From: Avena insularis
Lineage: Eukaryota; Streptophyta; Magnoliopsida; Poales; Poaceae
Direction: 5' to 3'
Length of the DNA stretch: 64,000 bases
Assembly (NCBI GenBank): GCA_023614405.1
Contig: CM042685.1
Span: 185,042,257 to 185,106,256, forward strand
The notes beneath the pieces are model-generated. The model did not search any database. It was not told the origin of the DNA and worked only from the letters and a program-made list of their open reading frames with translations. Below, one piece after another: positions 37,257 through 49,053 of the stretch. The translations under genes and the position numbers were made by a program. Position 1 is the stretch's first letter; each line of letters begins with the position of its first letter.

Positions 37257-37746
37257 TGTCGTGGGAATGGTCATGGCAGATGCTGCAATTGGCAGCGAGT
37301 AGTAGAATGAAGGGCAAGGGCGGCCAGCCATCTGTGGTGCGAGATGAGGGCGGAGACACAGGGTTTTACCCAGGTTCGGCCCCCCGGAGGGTAAAGACCT
37401 ACTCCTGCTAGATTGTATTATGGTGGAGGTGCAATGGGGCGAGCTCGACGGCTAGGCGGCGAGTCGCTTGGGAGTATGATGGAACGTACGTCTACACGCC
37501 ATGTAGGGAGGTTTATATAGACTCACCCTCCCTAGGGTTTACAAATCTCAACCGAATCTGTTAAGGTTTCGGTACTCGTTTAACCTAATCCGACTGGGCC
37601 TATCTACTCTCCTGGGTCTTCAGCTTCCAGTCACTTGGATCCATGCCAGGTCTTGATCCAGTCGCCGTCTTGCAGGCCCACTCGCCAGGTCGTGGGCCAG
37701 TCGGAAACGTCCTGCTGGGTATACCCCGGTAGGCATATCCCCATCA
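37257..37746 (-). repeat. 5' LTR of N
   Basis: It aligns with 25699-26186 with only scattered differences. On the - strand it starts TGATGGGGATATGCC and ends CGACA. A candidate TATA box (TATATAAA) is at 37512-37519. Confidence 0.92.
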
Positions 37747-37751
37747 AGAGT

Positions 37752-38094
37752 AATGCTTTGGGTGCGCGATGGACTGATCACCATCCGACTACTCTTATTA
37801 TTCGCTCTTGTACATTGAATCGGTGGATCAAGCAATTTTACTCCTTCCACAGAAGTTAGAGGTGGCCTTACCTTTTGAGACCTCTGCCTTCTTCATTTGT
37901 TTTCCGGAGTGTTCCGCAACGAACGTGAGCAACAACCCTTGTGGGTGGTGTCGTCGATTTCAAGATGGAGAAGGAATCTTTGTTAGTGGTGTCGTGATGA
38001 TCTACATGAAGCAAGAAGATTCAGACCGTCAGCCTTCTTCCCCGTACTAGGAGGCGGATCACGAGGGCAAGATCCATTGTTAGTGGTGTCGAAT
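37752..38094 (+). mobile_element. Internal domain of O, right part
   Basis: 0.34 kb between N and the O 3' LTR. The motif TTAGTGGTGTCG occurs at about 37984 and 38080, with a variant near 37948. No clear polypurine tract is seen immediately before the LTR at 38095; the nearest purine-rich stretch is GGAGGCGGATCACGAGGG (38050-38067). Confidence 0.75.
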
Positions 38095-41000
38095 TGTAAG
38101 ACCCTGGGTAAACCCTAATTATAATATTGCTTTTTGTTTTACTTTTGTTGCATCATCATGACATCATGCATCTTTATCTCTCAAAATATTTCAATTAAAA
38201 ACTATTTTGTTTGCTACAATATCTCTTATCTTATTTCAAAACAAATCTTTTACTTGTCTGCTAAACAATTTGCCTAAAACTTTTCGCTAAAAAGTTTTAA
38301 AATAGAACAAAATAAATAAACTATTATATAAAATTGTAAACCTAAATCTACACCCAAACTGGCAAGGCCCAAAAGGCCTAGGCCATGACCAAACCCTAAT
38401 CCTAACCCCTTGACCAAACCCTAGACATAAACCTAACCCTAACCCTATTCCTCCCCTACCTCCGCCACCACTCAACCGTAATGGACACACACGCCACTCA
38501 CCCTCGCGCGCTTGCACACACACACCAAACCAGCCACCACCCATCCCTTTGTCTCTGTGACCCCACCCGCGTAGGCCTGCCCAACCACGACCACCACCCC
38601 GCGGTACACCGACACAACCCCACGCACCCCACGCACCTAGGGCCACCCGCGTCCCTCGCTCCAGGCCCCACCCCGATGCTCCTGAGCCCCCGAATCCCCG
38701 TCCACGACCCTCGCTCGCATCCCCACCTTCCTCCCGTGCTGCTTCTTCCTCTCTCTCTCTCGACGCCGCCAAGACCTCCTCATCGCCCTCTCCCGTCATG
38801 GCGCCGCCCGCCTCCTCTTCGCTCTGCGGGCTCCACGCCCCTGCGAGACGTCGACGCCCGTCGGCATGCTGCCCTTCCGCGCGGCCTACAGCACGCGCGT
38901 CGCCGCCTTCCTCTGCAAACGGTCACCGCCATCCTCACCTCCGCTCCATGGCAGGCCCCTGCCTTGGCGGCCTTCTCTCAGCGTTGCTCCCTCCCTGCAC
39001 CGCTGAACCGCCGGGCGCCTTCCTCTCCACCACATCCGGCCGCCGCCTGTGCCCCCTCCCTCCGCGGCTCCCTGCTGCCAGGAGCTCTAGCCGTCCGGAC
39101 ATCGTCCTGTCGTCGCCTCCAAGGTCCCGCCCCGAGACGCTTCGTCTGCGAGCGGCCTCGCCAGGAACTTCTCCGCCTCTGCTTCCACCGTCACGAGCTG
39201 AACGACCCCGCGGCCTTGACCTCGCTTGCGCATCGAAGCCAACATAGTTGTTGTCTCTGTTGTTGTCCAATATCAGGTAGCCTTGGTATCCATCGATGCC
39301 TCTGCCCATTCGGTTGCTTCTGCATGTTGCAGTACATAATACAGAACAAACTGGCATGTGCCTCTTCAGTTGTGTATTATGTTTAACTAGGAATCCTGAC
39401 AAGATCTCTGACATTTGGGTACACTCGAAGACCACCAACAAGACCTTCCTCACGTATTTAATATCCGAAGATTGAACCCCGAAGACCGATCCAGGTGAGA
39501 CCAAACCCTGACTCCCTCGAAACCCAAGATCGTCGAGCCCCTAAGTGTGACCCCTATCCGAGACCCCTATTTTATAAATGTCATCTATATAAATTGTTGC
39601 ATATTAAATTGTTCATACTTGCATACATTGTGTGGTTTGGGGGCTTTTAGCCGATTCACCTAAATTAAATAAGGAGGCCATATGCGGGCGAATCTAGTCT
39701 AATATGGGTTCCATTTAAAATTTTGTAGCGAACCGGTGATATATTATGCCTTGATAAGACAACATTTAAATTGCGGGATATCTAAACAACTTGAACCTAT
39801 TAAATAATTGTCGGGACCTCGGTTCCGCTTAATATTGCCTAATTGCATCTCATCTTTGCCATGTCATTCATCATACATGCATCATGCCCGATCTTCTGCC
39901 GTAGTATTAAATAGTGCATCCGGTGTTACTTATAGTGTTTGGTTCTTCACGGATTAGGCTGATGAGTTGATGCGAGTGTCGACCCGATCTTCGGATGAAC
40001 CTTCGGCAATGTTTTTAGGCGAGCATTCTCCCCCATTCTACCTATTTTATATTTATAGTATTTACTTCCTCCTGTTGATCTATTGCTATCCGTGTTGCGA
40101 TGCTTTAGATTCTGTATCCCTTTATATATCCCTGCAGCCTTTATATTGCCTTGGACACCTCCTATTGCCTATTGTTTGGGTAGACAGTTAGCCTTGCGAG
40201 TCGTAGTTGCTTGCTTAGGTGCTGCTTCGTGTCGTCGATGTTCCACTGATGTTGGGGGTGGCATATTCGTAATGGTGGAGATAATCATAGCTTCAATTGT
40301 AGTTTAATAACTAATATTGAAAGTAGGTATAATAAATGCAGAGACACAGAGGGGCAATAGTTGAGATCTGGTTGTTATCCCGCCCCCCTGTGTCCATCTA
40401 GGGCCCGATTTCTTGACGCCTGTTCCGAGACGAGCGCGCTAACCACATGTGGGGTGTCTAGGCACCCCTATCGACTTAGTACCTGATTTCAAAGTATTGT
40501 TCTAGGGGACACAAACTAATTTGGGCTTTATGCGTTAATATTGTACTTATGCCATGTATGCCATGTATGAGATGTTTATTACCTGTTGCTCGATGAGCGT
40601 TTATTACTGTTGCGTAGGTGCGGCACTCTGTCACGGGAATATTTTGTCTATGACCTCTGATCCCGTGCAAGTCCACGCAACCTCAGGGTCCATACGAGGA
40701 GGATTAGCTATACCTCGTATGGGTAGCTCTTTTGGGTGGCCTCCATGTACTTGCTTTGGGTCAGGGAAAGTGTCGTGTCCTAGGCCCCGCCGACATACCT
40801 ATGGAAGTATGTTAATTGATCTGGCAACAAGGGTCGAAGTGTGTGTGGAAACTTTGGTGCACCCCTGCAGGGTTAAATCTTTTTGAAAAGCCGTGTCCGC
40901 GGTTATGGACGACTTGGAGCACAGTTCTCGATCATAGACAACTATAACTAAAGTTTACTGTTATAATATGACTTTTATCTTATATGACTAGTAAGTTGGA

Positions 41001-41679
41001 TAACCACCATGGAAAGAATGAATAAAACTGCCAACCATGTGAGTTTCCTCGGCTTGACTTCCTCGTTTGGTTTCGAGGGGGAAATACCAAGATGGGTATG
41101 TTTGGTGGTAGTATCAGGTTGGATTCGAATAGGTCTTTCTCATCTCTCTCTGATAGCTGACAAATATATATTGAGTATCTATAGGTTGTTTAGCGCATGC
41201 TTCGCTGACGCTTCAGTCCACCATACCTATGTAGGCGAGGACCGCCGAATTCTAGTCTCGCTGCATCGGCCTCGTGACCGCTCTCTTTTTCCTTTGCCCT
41301 TTGTTAGCACCCCTTTTGTTTAAGCAGGTTTTGAGATCGACGTCATAGGCAGGGTTACCCTTCTGGCTTGGCCTGGGCAGGGTTATGGACGCTGTTGGTT
41401 ATTCTTCAGGGCTCTTAGCCCCATTTGCATCTTGTCCGTAGCAGACGCTGTATCGTTTTCAAGGTGATTTAGATCTTGGTATTGTATATTTGTATTCTTG
41501 ACTCATGGAGTCGTTGTTGTATATATCTGTTCTATGGGTTCCATCGTGGACTATTGTGTAATGATATTACTTCGTTTTCCACCCGCACGCAAGTGCCTGG
41601 TGGGCACCTCTGAATCGTTTCTATGCGGGTTTGGCGGGAATCGCTAAAACTTGCATAGGGCCGATTCGAGGGTGTTACA
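38095..41679 (+). repeat. 3' LTR of O (3,585 bp)
   Basis: It starts TGTAAGACCC and ends GGGTGTTACA. It is about 50 bp longer than the 5' LTR because of a few indels. One adds a short block near 38262-38300 containing a perfect 9-bp inverted repeat (AAAACTTTT / AAAAGTTTT). It carries the telomere-like block at about 38388-38450. Confidence 0.92.
40858..40914 (+). other. Cross-family LTR module, copy in O 3' LTR
   Basis: Nearly identical to 24358-24414, except that TTCGAA reads TTTGAA here. GTGTCCGCGGTTATGGACG is intact. Confidence 0.75.
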
Positions 41680-41942
41680 GAGCGGCATAGTCGACAAGCA
41701 TGCGGACAAAACATATACAAGAGTGTATGTCCGCGACATACAAGAGTACATCTGAGCCAATCCATCTAAAAGAAATAGAAACATTCAACATCATATGGAA
41801 AGATCCAAATTACTAGCTAGTTCTAATAGTTTAGGATACATCCTCATACATCACACATCAAAGTATCAAGCAGAAGCGGAAGACAAAATCTGAGTACAGA
41901 TAAGAAGCAAATTGATATAAGATGCCCTAAAAATAAGCACAT
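41680..41942 (-). mobile_element. H LTR, continuation between O and G2
   Basis: It starts with the right GAGCG duplication of O and ends with CACAT, the left duplication of G2 (41938-41942). Without O it joins 21650, so it belongs to the old H LTR. It contains a 7-bp perfect inverted repeat GCGGACA / TGTCCGC (41702-41708, 41728-41734). No gene is visible. Confidence 0.65.
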
Positions 41943-43453
41943 TGATGACTCGGTGGCGCCAGAGAACTTGGTGCTTGATGTGGAGTCTTGTTGGGAACCC
42001 CAAGAGCAAGGTGTGAAGCAAAGCAAAGACAAGTTTTACATCAAGAATTCTGAGGTTATCGAACCAGAAGGAGGAAGGAAACGTCACACAGGTATTGCAA
42101 GCAATGCGGAGACCTGCACAACACAAACTCAAGACTTTGCCCCAACAAATCAGTGAGGTTTTCAAGCTCACCAGTTTGCTGTAACAAAGGATTAAACGTA
42201 TGGTGTGGAAGGTAATGGTTTGCAGCAAGTAAACAAGTAACAGTGTAAGATGTATCAATGGTAAAGATTGGACTGGGGTCCATAGTTCACTCGAGGTGCT
42301 CTCCTTAGATAAACAACATGTCCTGAAGGGTAAACAAATTCCAGCAGGGCAATTGACAGGAACTGAGCAAGGCATAACAATGCAATTACTAGTCAGGAAG
42401 ATCCTATGAGATTCGATTGGGCAATACAACAAGATATATAGACCGCCATCCAACTGCATCTATGACTAGAAGTCCACCTTCAGGTTATCATCCGAACCCC
42501 CTCTAGTATTAAGTTGCAAGCAACAGACAACTGCTTTAAGCAAAGTGTATAAGGTAAACAGTCCACATGTTCCATGAACAAGAGACCGTTGTTTTCTCCC
42601 TAGTAGCAACAACACATCTACAACCGAAGAGATTTCTGTCACTTCCCTTTGAAACTAGAGGCATGAACCCACAATCGAGCATAAATACTCCCTCTTGGAG
42701 TCACTAGCAACTACTTGGCCAAGATAGCTACTAACAACGGAGAGCATGCAAGATCACAAACAACACAGACATGATAGAATCATAAAGACAAAACCATTAA
42801 TCAAACCAACATAATAATCTCAATATCCATCGGATCCACGCAAACACAACATGCATGATTACAAATAGATTAGATCTTGATCATGAATGGAGCTCACAAG
42901 ATATATACATGAAAGCACAAGGAGGATATACAACCATCTAGCTACTACATGGACCCATAGTCCAAGGTGGAACTACTCACGCATCATACCGGAGAGAAGG
43001 CCTCCGCGATGATCTCCCCTCTAGCAGGGTGCCGGGAAGAACTCAGATCCCCCCGATCTAGGGACGATGGTGGCGGCGGCTACAGACGGTTTCATGGAGA
43101 TTTGATCGGGTGCTTAGGGTTTCTGCATCGGGAGCTTATTATAGGCGAAGGGGGAGGCCGAGGGGGGTATAGCTGCCTTGGCCCGCTTCTTCGTCTTCCC
43201 TCTGGACTCCTTGTTACCCACGGAAAGTAATTGACTTTGACGTTTGTCCCGTCCAATTCCGAGAATATTTCTTTACTAACTTTTCTGGAACCAAAAACAG
43301 CAGAAAACAGGCAACTGGCACTGTGGCAACTTGTTAATAGGTTAGTACCATAAAACATGTAAAAAACACCTCAAAGTATAGACAAAGCAAAGCAAAGTAG
43401 ATACTAAACAAGCATGGAGCATAAAAAATTATAGATACATTTCCGACGTATTA
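41943..43453 (-). repeat. 3' LTR of G2
   Basis: On the - strand the first bases are TAATACG, where the partner has TGATACG, a single change of the terminal TG. It ends CCGAGTCATCA. It lacks a GC-rich segment of about 70 bp that is present in the other G2 LTR (near 48690-48770), which accounts for most of the length difference. Confidence 0.85.
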
Positions 43454-46208
43454 AGCATCCCCAAGCTTAACTCCTGCTCGTCCTCGAGTAGGTAAGTGAT
43501 AAAAGAATAATTTTTAAGGTGACATGCACCCTCACAATAAAGATCTAACCATTTGCAAGCATTGAAAGCTAGGATCAAATAACTCTAAACATGTGCATGA
43601 AATATGGAGTTCTAACAATAGGACATAGTAACTATGCATGCAACATGACAAGCTACAAACAAAGATCATCAATAACATGCATTGAAAAACGTTTGTTTGT
43701 TTCACATCCAGAAAACATAGCATAGTAGCAATCAGCTTGTCCCTCATAGAGTAGCAATATAGATGCATAGGACACCTGCAAAGTTCACAAGGGTGACTAG
43801 AAACAAATAGCACAAGAACAAGTAATATCACAATATGTATCAATCAATAAGCTTTGGAACACTGTACATAGAATGACAACTATGCTCTCTTAATGGTGCC
43901 TAAAGGTAGAAGGTGGAGACTCAAGTAGTGGTGGAAGAAAGGCCTTTTATAAAAGAAGCAGGGATTTCAAGTTTCAAAAAGAGCTTCCAAAAATTATGGT
44001 ACTTTTTAACTTTCAGCCCTCATTGCCCCTATCATAAGCATCTTGAAGTGATTAAGGTTAAAGTGAACAAAGATGGAGTATATGCTTGACGAAGTATAAG
44101 TTGGCAATCTCAAGTCCCTTGAATACGAGGGCCACACCTCATGCTACTCAACTTTAGTCACATGTAAGTTCTTGTCATTGTAAGTATTTGCTTATCATTG
44201 AGAACCGCCAACGAGGTACCCCTTGCACATGGTACATGAGCTATCCTATAACCAAAATTACAAGGCAAGCCGACAATGAACATCTAAGCAATCTTCTTAT
44301 TAACCATGGGAATATGGTGTTTTTTCTCTCTTTCATATTTTCTCAATGTGTCTCTTTTTTTATAAGAAGAATGCTTCATAGATGTCACTATGGTGATGCT
44401 GCAAGTTTCCACCATGATCAGGCATGGCTTAGGCTAGCGGCCCAGGCGTTTCTCTAACACAGGATACAAACTCCATGGACTTACAAGTTCCCTCTTTATT
44501 TCACACCAGTGACATCCATAGAAAAAAGAGCATGATATCAACTAAGTACAAAGTACAAGTGCAATGTTGAAAACGTTCCCCGTGACAGCACGGTTCTGCT
44601 AATTAAAACGTATAAGTGCAAGCATATACAACATAGATGACACAATGTTTCAAGTTTATTAGGGGCAAGGAATATAAAGTGTGCCATCAAGTTTGTGAGG
44701 GCTTTAATCACTAAGTTTTCACATAACAAAATAGTTTTTAATTGGAAGGTAGCTGAAAACAAGAATATACTTGGAATGGTGTAACACACCATGCATAGGA
44801 GTTTATAGTGGACACTTTGGAATAACTTGGTTTCTTGGGAGTTGGAAGCATGAGTAGAGCTTACTCATACAAGTGGAGGCTAGCAAAAGACTGGGAGAAA
44901 CCAACTAAGAGAGCAATAATGGCCATAATCATACAGTGCAACAAAGCCTTACTAACCAAAGCAAAGAGTGGTATTACAAATCAAGGACAAAATGATCATA
45001 GAGGCTAATGGTGACTTGTGAGAGTCATAACATGGTGTAAGCATGTGCCAAGTCAATCCAAGCAAAACATCAAATGAGAATAGCACAATACTATGCTTTT
45101 GCATGCTAAAGCAACGTATAATTTCTTTAAGGCACACTAAGCAATCCCAATTGTTTGGAACAATACATGCTACAGTAATAATCACTAAGCATAAGGTCAA
45201 AACAACACCTAGCATGTCATGCTAAAGTCTAATTCATAGTCAAAGCAAGCTCCTCTTGTACTATTCAAGAAAGAACTTTCTACTCCTTTCCAACACCAAT
45301 CAACTTATTTGAAATAACACGGCGAGAACGGGGGTCCAAACTACTTTATTTAAGAAAACTAAACAACCGAATCAAAGCAAACGAAAACTAAGACGCTCCA
45401 AGAACAACACAACTGTGCATGAAATAATAAAAACGAAGTGTCTAGAAAAACCTGAGCTTTTTATTGATGAAGAAGGAGATGCCTTGGGCATCCCCAAGCT
45501 TTGACGTTTGTACCTATTGGATATTTCTTGGGGTGACACCATGGTGGCATCCCCAAGCTTGATCTTTTGTCCATTCTTCATCTCATTGCATCATTCTCTC
45601 TCTACACCTGAAATTTTTCTTTTACACAAAACTTCACACAATCTTCATTAGCAACATTAGTGTATTCAAAAGATATTAGACCTCTGGCAAAGCTTTAGAA
45701 CAGCAAGGATTTTCACTAAAAACACAAGCTACTATAGCAACTCCTTCAAAAAGCTCAATTTACCAAAGAGAACTCAAAAAGGAATCAATAAGAAGCAAAT
45801 GCAAATAATGGCAGAAATCTGTCAAAACAGACCAATAGGTAGACACCGATTTTTTCGAACATCTTATGTTGCTCAAATAAAAAAGTGTTGAACTAACGAA
45901 AGTTATCTAACATACTTGAGGATTTATTCATAAACTTTGAGCTCAATCCGAGTTACAAAGACTCCGCATGAATTGTTTTGGTGGAGGACAGAAATATGTT
46001 TTGGGACAGCAACTCCCCAAATCTTACTTCCCTCTCATTAGAGGTCATTCTTTGCACAAAAAAGCAAAATAAAAAGGATAAGGAGAGGTCATTACAGAAG
46101 TAATAAGTTCCAAAACTCAAGGAAACTCTTGGGGTTATCTCCCAACAAGTACTTTTCTTTAACGCCTTTAAGTTAGGCACAAGAAGCAAGAAGATGCTCT
46201 CATAAGAA
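43454..46208 (-). mobile_element. Non-coding 3' internal region of G2
   Basis: About 2.75 kb between the ORF relic and the 3' LTR. The LTR-proximal 1.7 kb aligns with 1-1642 of G1. The polypurine-like AAGCTTGGGGATGC lies on the - strand right before the LTR. All frames contain frequent stops and no protein is recognised. Confidence 0.75.
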
Positions 46209-47261
46209 CTATGAGTTGAAGTAAATGAGAGCATCAAGAAGCAAATTCCGAACACCTTTAAGTCTAACCCACTTCCTATGCATAGGAATCTTGTACACAA
46301 ATAAGTTCACAAAGAACAAAGTGACATGCATAGGAAGAGAAAACAAGAGTAACTTCGAAACTTTCAGCACAAAGAGAGGTGTTTTAGTACCGTGAAAACT
46401 TCTACAACCATATTTTCCTCTCTCATAATAATTTTTAGTAGCCTCATGAATAAACTCAACAATATAACTATCACATAAAGCAGGCTTTTCATGAGCTACA
46501 AACACATAATTTCTATCAAGCTCAAAAATAGTGGGATTAAAACATTCACAGGCTTTACTCAGAGTAGAAATTTCAAAAGGATCCACAGGAACATAACATT
46601 CATCCTCCTTTGGTAAGCATAGGGGACAATCAAATAATATAAGAGGTAAAGAGTTACTCTCATTAGAAGGTAGACATTGGTAGATCCATTATTCCTCCTT
46701 TTGTTCATCACTCTCCTCTTCTTTTCCATCTAATGAGCTTCCAGTTTCAACAATTTCTACTTCCATAGGGTCCTGCAGGGCATTAGTCTCTTCCATTTGT
46801 GGAAAACGCCTATTAAAATATTCAAGAATATAGCCATTCACTTCCTTGTAATTATCAAAGCAGAATTTAAGTATCTCAAAAACCTCATGCTTATAAGGTG
46901 CATCATTAGTATTTTCAAGCAAACTAGCAAGTTCAAATGCACCCTTGAAGGCAATAAATTCTTCAATTTGTTCCACATCATCAAAATCATAATTTCCTTT
47001 AACATAAGAAGATATGGTAACATTATCATTATACTCACATTGAAAGGGTAGGTGTTTATACCTCCTATAGCAACAAGCTTTATCAAAGCAATGAGTAACA
47101 TTATAAGTAGAGCACACGTCTCTAGCAATAGTATTCAACCTATCAATTTGTTCCCATAAGTGTTTCCCTTTTTGTGACAAACGGTGTTCCTTATAATAAT
47201 ACTTTTGTTCCTCCGTGAACCCACCTTGCCAATAAGAACTAGTTTCAAAGAAACCATCCAT
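46209..47261 (-). pseudogene. Unknown protein of G2, interrupted by one stop
   Basis: The likely start is the ATG at 47261 (MDGFFETSSYWQGG), just after the leader shared with G3. 190 codons follow to a TAA at 46689-46691; the same frame then continues without a break to 46209 (about 350 residues in total). The first part is acidic and rich in aromatic residues and ends in a Glu-rich tail. The second part has a hydrophobic segment (VSKLLLFSLPMHVTLFFVNL) that could span a membrane, followed by basic HRKWVRLK. It has no zinc knuckle, protease or RT motif. I recall similar unannotated proteins from Triticeae elements but know no function. It occupies the place of gag. Confidence 0.65.
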
Positions 47262-47433
47262 TGATAGAAAGCATGACCAAGCAAGGCAAAGACAAACTAG
47301 CAACTAGATTAGGAACTAATTTTTTGAGTTTTTTGAAAAGAGGCAAACAACACCAAGCAAAAGATACAAAGCAAACTAAAAACAAAGTAAAGAGAAAGGA
47401 AGTGGAGGACTCCCCTAGTGAAGACGTCCTTAG

Positions 47434-47453
47434 ACTCCCCGGCAAAGCCGCCA
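47434..47453 (-). other. Primer-binding site of G2
   Basis: On the - strand TGGCGGCTTTGCCGGGGAGT lies 10 bases after the LTR end. It resembles the TGGCGCCGTTGCCGGGGA sites known from many Triticeae gypsy elements. The G3 counterpart is at 62373-62390 with the same spacing. A second TGGCGCCACC lies inside the LTR end (47476-47485) and is probably not the active site. Confidence 0.65.
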
Positions 47454-47463
47454 GAAAACTTGT

Positions 47464-49048
47464 TGATGACTCCTTGGTGGCGCCAGAGAACCTGGTGCTT
47501 GATGTGGAGTCTTGTTGGGAACCCCAAGAGCAAGGTGTGAAGCAGCACAACAGCAAGTTTTCCCTCAGTAGAGACCGAGGTTATTGAACCATAAGGAGGA
47601 AGGAAACTTCACACAGGTGTTGCAAGCAACACGGAGACCTGCACAACACAAACTCAAGACTTTGCCCCAACGAATAAGTGAGGTTGTCAAGCTCAACGGT
47701 TTGCTGTAACAAAGGATTAAACGTATGGTGTGGAAGGTAATGGTTTGCAGCAAGTAAACAAGTAACAGTGGAAGATGTATCAATGGTAAAGATTGGACCG
47801 GGGTCCATAGTTCACTAGAGGTGCTCTCCTTAGATAAACAACATGGCATGAAGGGTAAACAAATTACAGCAGGGCAATTGACAGGAACTGAGCAAGGCAT
47901 AACAATGCAATTACTAGTCAGAAAGATCCTATGAGATTCGATTAGGCAATACAACAAGATACATAGACCGCCATCCAACTGCATATATGACTAGAAGTCC
48001 ACCTTCAGGTTATCATCGGAACCCCCTCTAGTATTAAGTTGCAAGCAACAGACAACTGCTTTAAGCAAAGTGTGTAAGGTAAATAGTCCACATGTTCCAT
48101 GAACAAGAGACCGTTGTTTTCTCCCTAGTAGCAACAGCACGTCTACAACCAAAGAGATTTTTGTCACTTCCCTTGGAAACTAGAGGCATGAATCCACTAT
48201 CGAGCATAAATACTCCCGCTTGGAGTCACTAGCAACTACTTGGCCAAGATAGCTACTAACAACGGAGAGCATCCAAGATCACAAACAACACAGACATGAT
48301 AGAATCATAAAGACAAAATCATTAATCAAACCAACATAATAATCTCAATATCCATCGGAGCCCCGCAAACACAACATGCATGATTACAAATAGATTAGAT
48401 CTTGATCATGAACGGGGCTCATAAGATCTATACATGAAAGCACAAGGAGGAGATACAACCATCTAGCTACTACGTGGACCCATAGTCCAAGGTGGAACTA
48501 CTCATGCATCATACCAGAGAGATGGCCTCCGGGATGATCTCCCCTCCGGTAGGGTGCCGGGAAGAACTTCAGATCCCCCCCCCCCCCCCGATCTAGGGAT
48601 GATGGTGGCGGCGGCTACAGACAGTTTCGTGGAGATTTGATCGGGTGCTTAGGGATTCTGCATCAAGAGCTTCTTATAGGCGAAGGGGGAGGCCGAGGAG
48701 GCGGCCAGAGGGTCCATACCCCTCCTAGGCGCGGGCCCACCCCTGGCCGTGCCTAGGGGGAGTCTAGCTGCCCTGGCCCGCTTCTCCGTCTCCCCTCTAG
48801 ACTTCTTTCTCCCCATGGAAAGTAATTGACTTTGACGTTTGTCCCGTCCAATTACGAGAATATTTCTTTACTAACTTTTCTAGAACCAAAAATAGCAGAA
48901 AACAGGCAACTGGCATTGTGGCAACTTGTTAATAGGTTAGTACCAGAAAACATGTAAAAAGCACCTCAAAGTGTAGACAAAGAAAAGTAAAGTAGATACT
49001 AAACAAGCATGGAGCATCAAAAATTATAGATACATTTCTGACGTATCA
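47464..49048 (-). repeat. 5' LTR of G2
   Basis: 1,585 bp, starting TGATACGT at 49048 and ending GAGTCATCA at 47464 (- strand). It contains a candidate TATA box (48671-48678, TATAAGAA on the - strand) and a run of 15 C (48575-48589) where the other LTR has six. Confidence 0.88.
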
Positions 49049-49053
49049 CACAT

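Larger units (their letters stand above)
25699..37746 (-). mobile_element. N: Ty3/gypsy retrotransposon with antisense gene, nested in O
   Basis: LTRs of 488 and 490 bp (25699-26186, 37257-37746) flank 11 kb. AGAGT at 25694-25698 and 37747-37751 is a perfect target duplication. On the - strand the order is gag, protease, RT, RNase H, integrase, then a spacer and a gene on the opposite strand before the 3' LTR. RT before integrase is the Ty3/gypsy order. An additional antisense ORF between pol and the 3' LTR is known from elements such as maize Grande (Tat lineage), which this resembles. Coding regions carry several stops and frameshifts, so N is dead. Confidence 0.92.
21651..41679 (+). mobile_element. 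O: LTR element with 3.5-kb LTRs and tiny internal domain, hosting N
   Basis: Two LTRs (21651-25185 and 38095-41679) in the same orientation are bounded by a perfect GAGCG duplication. Removing the nested element N leaves about 0.86 kb of internal sequence (25186-25698 and 37752-38094) with a tRNA-Met primer site but no gag or pol. O is therefore non-autonomous. The LTR-to-internal ratio is extreme even for LARD-type elements. Superfamily cannot be told without coding sequence. Confidence 0.9.
41943..49048 (-). mobile_element. G2: complete non-autonomous gypsy-like element
   Basis: LTRs at 41943-43453 and 47464-49048 are in the same orientation. CACAT at 41938-41942 and 49049-49053 is a perfect target duplication. 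The ends are TGAT...ATCA. The internal domain of 4.0 kb has one decayed ORF near its 5' end and about 2.7 kb of non-coding sequence; no gag, protease, RT or integrase motif is present. LTR and 5' leader sequence match G3, which does carry gag, so G2 is probably served by proteins of G3-like relatives (inference). Confidence 0.88.

Noticed and set aside
38481..39386. Open frame of 301 codons on the + strand in the O 3' LTR
   Set aside because: The counterpart in the 5' LTR is in other frames because of small indels. The encoded Pro/His/Arg-rich product has no domain.
41943..41988. Aberrant extra primer-site sequence after a shorter G2 LTR ending at CCCAACA
   Set aside because: The CACAT duplications flank 41943 and 49048 exactly, and both LTRs share this stretch, so it is simply the true LTR end.
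41866..42459. Frame of 197 codons on the - strand at the G2 3' LTR
   Set aside because: Pieces recur in every G LTR with frameshifts and it spans the LTR end, so it is chance coding in LTR sequence.
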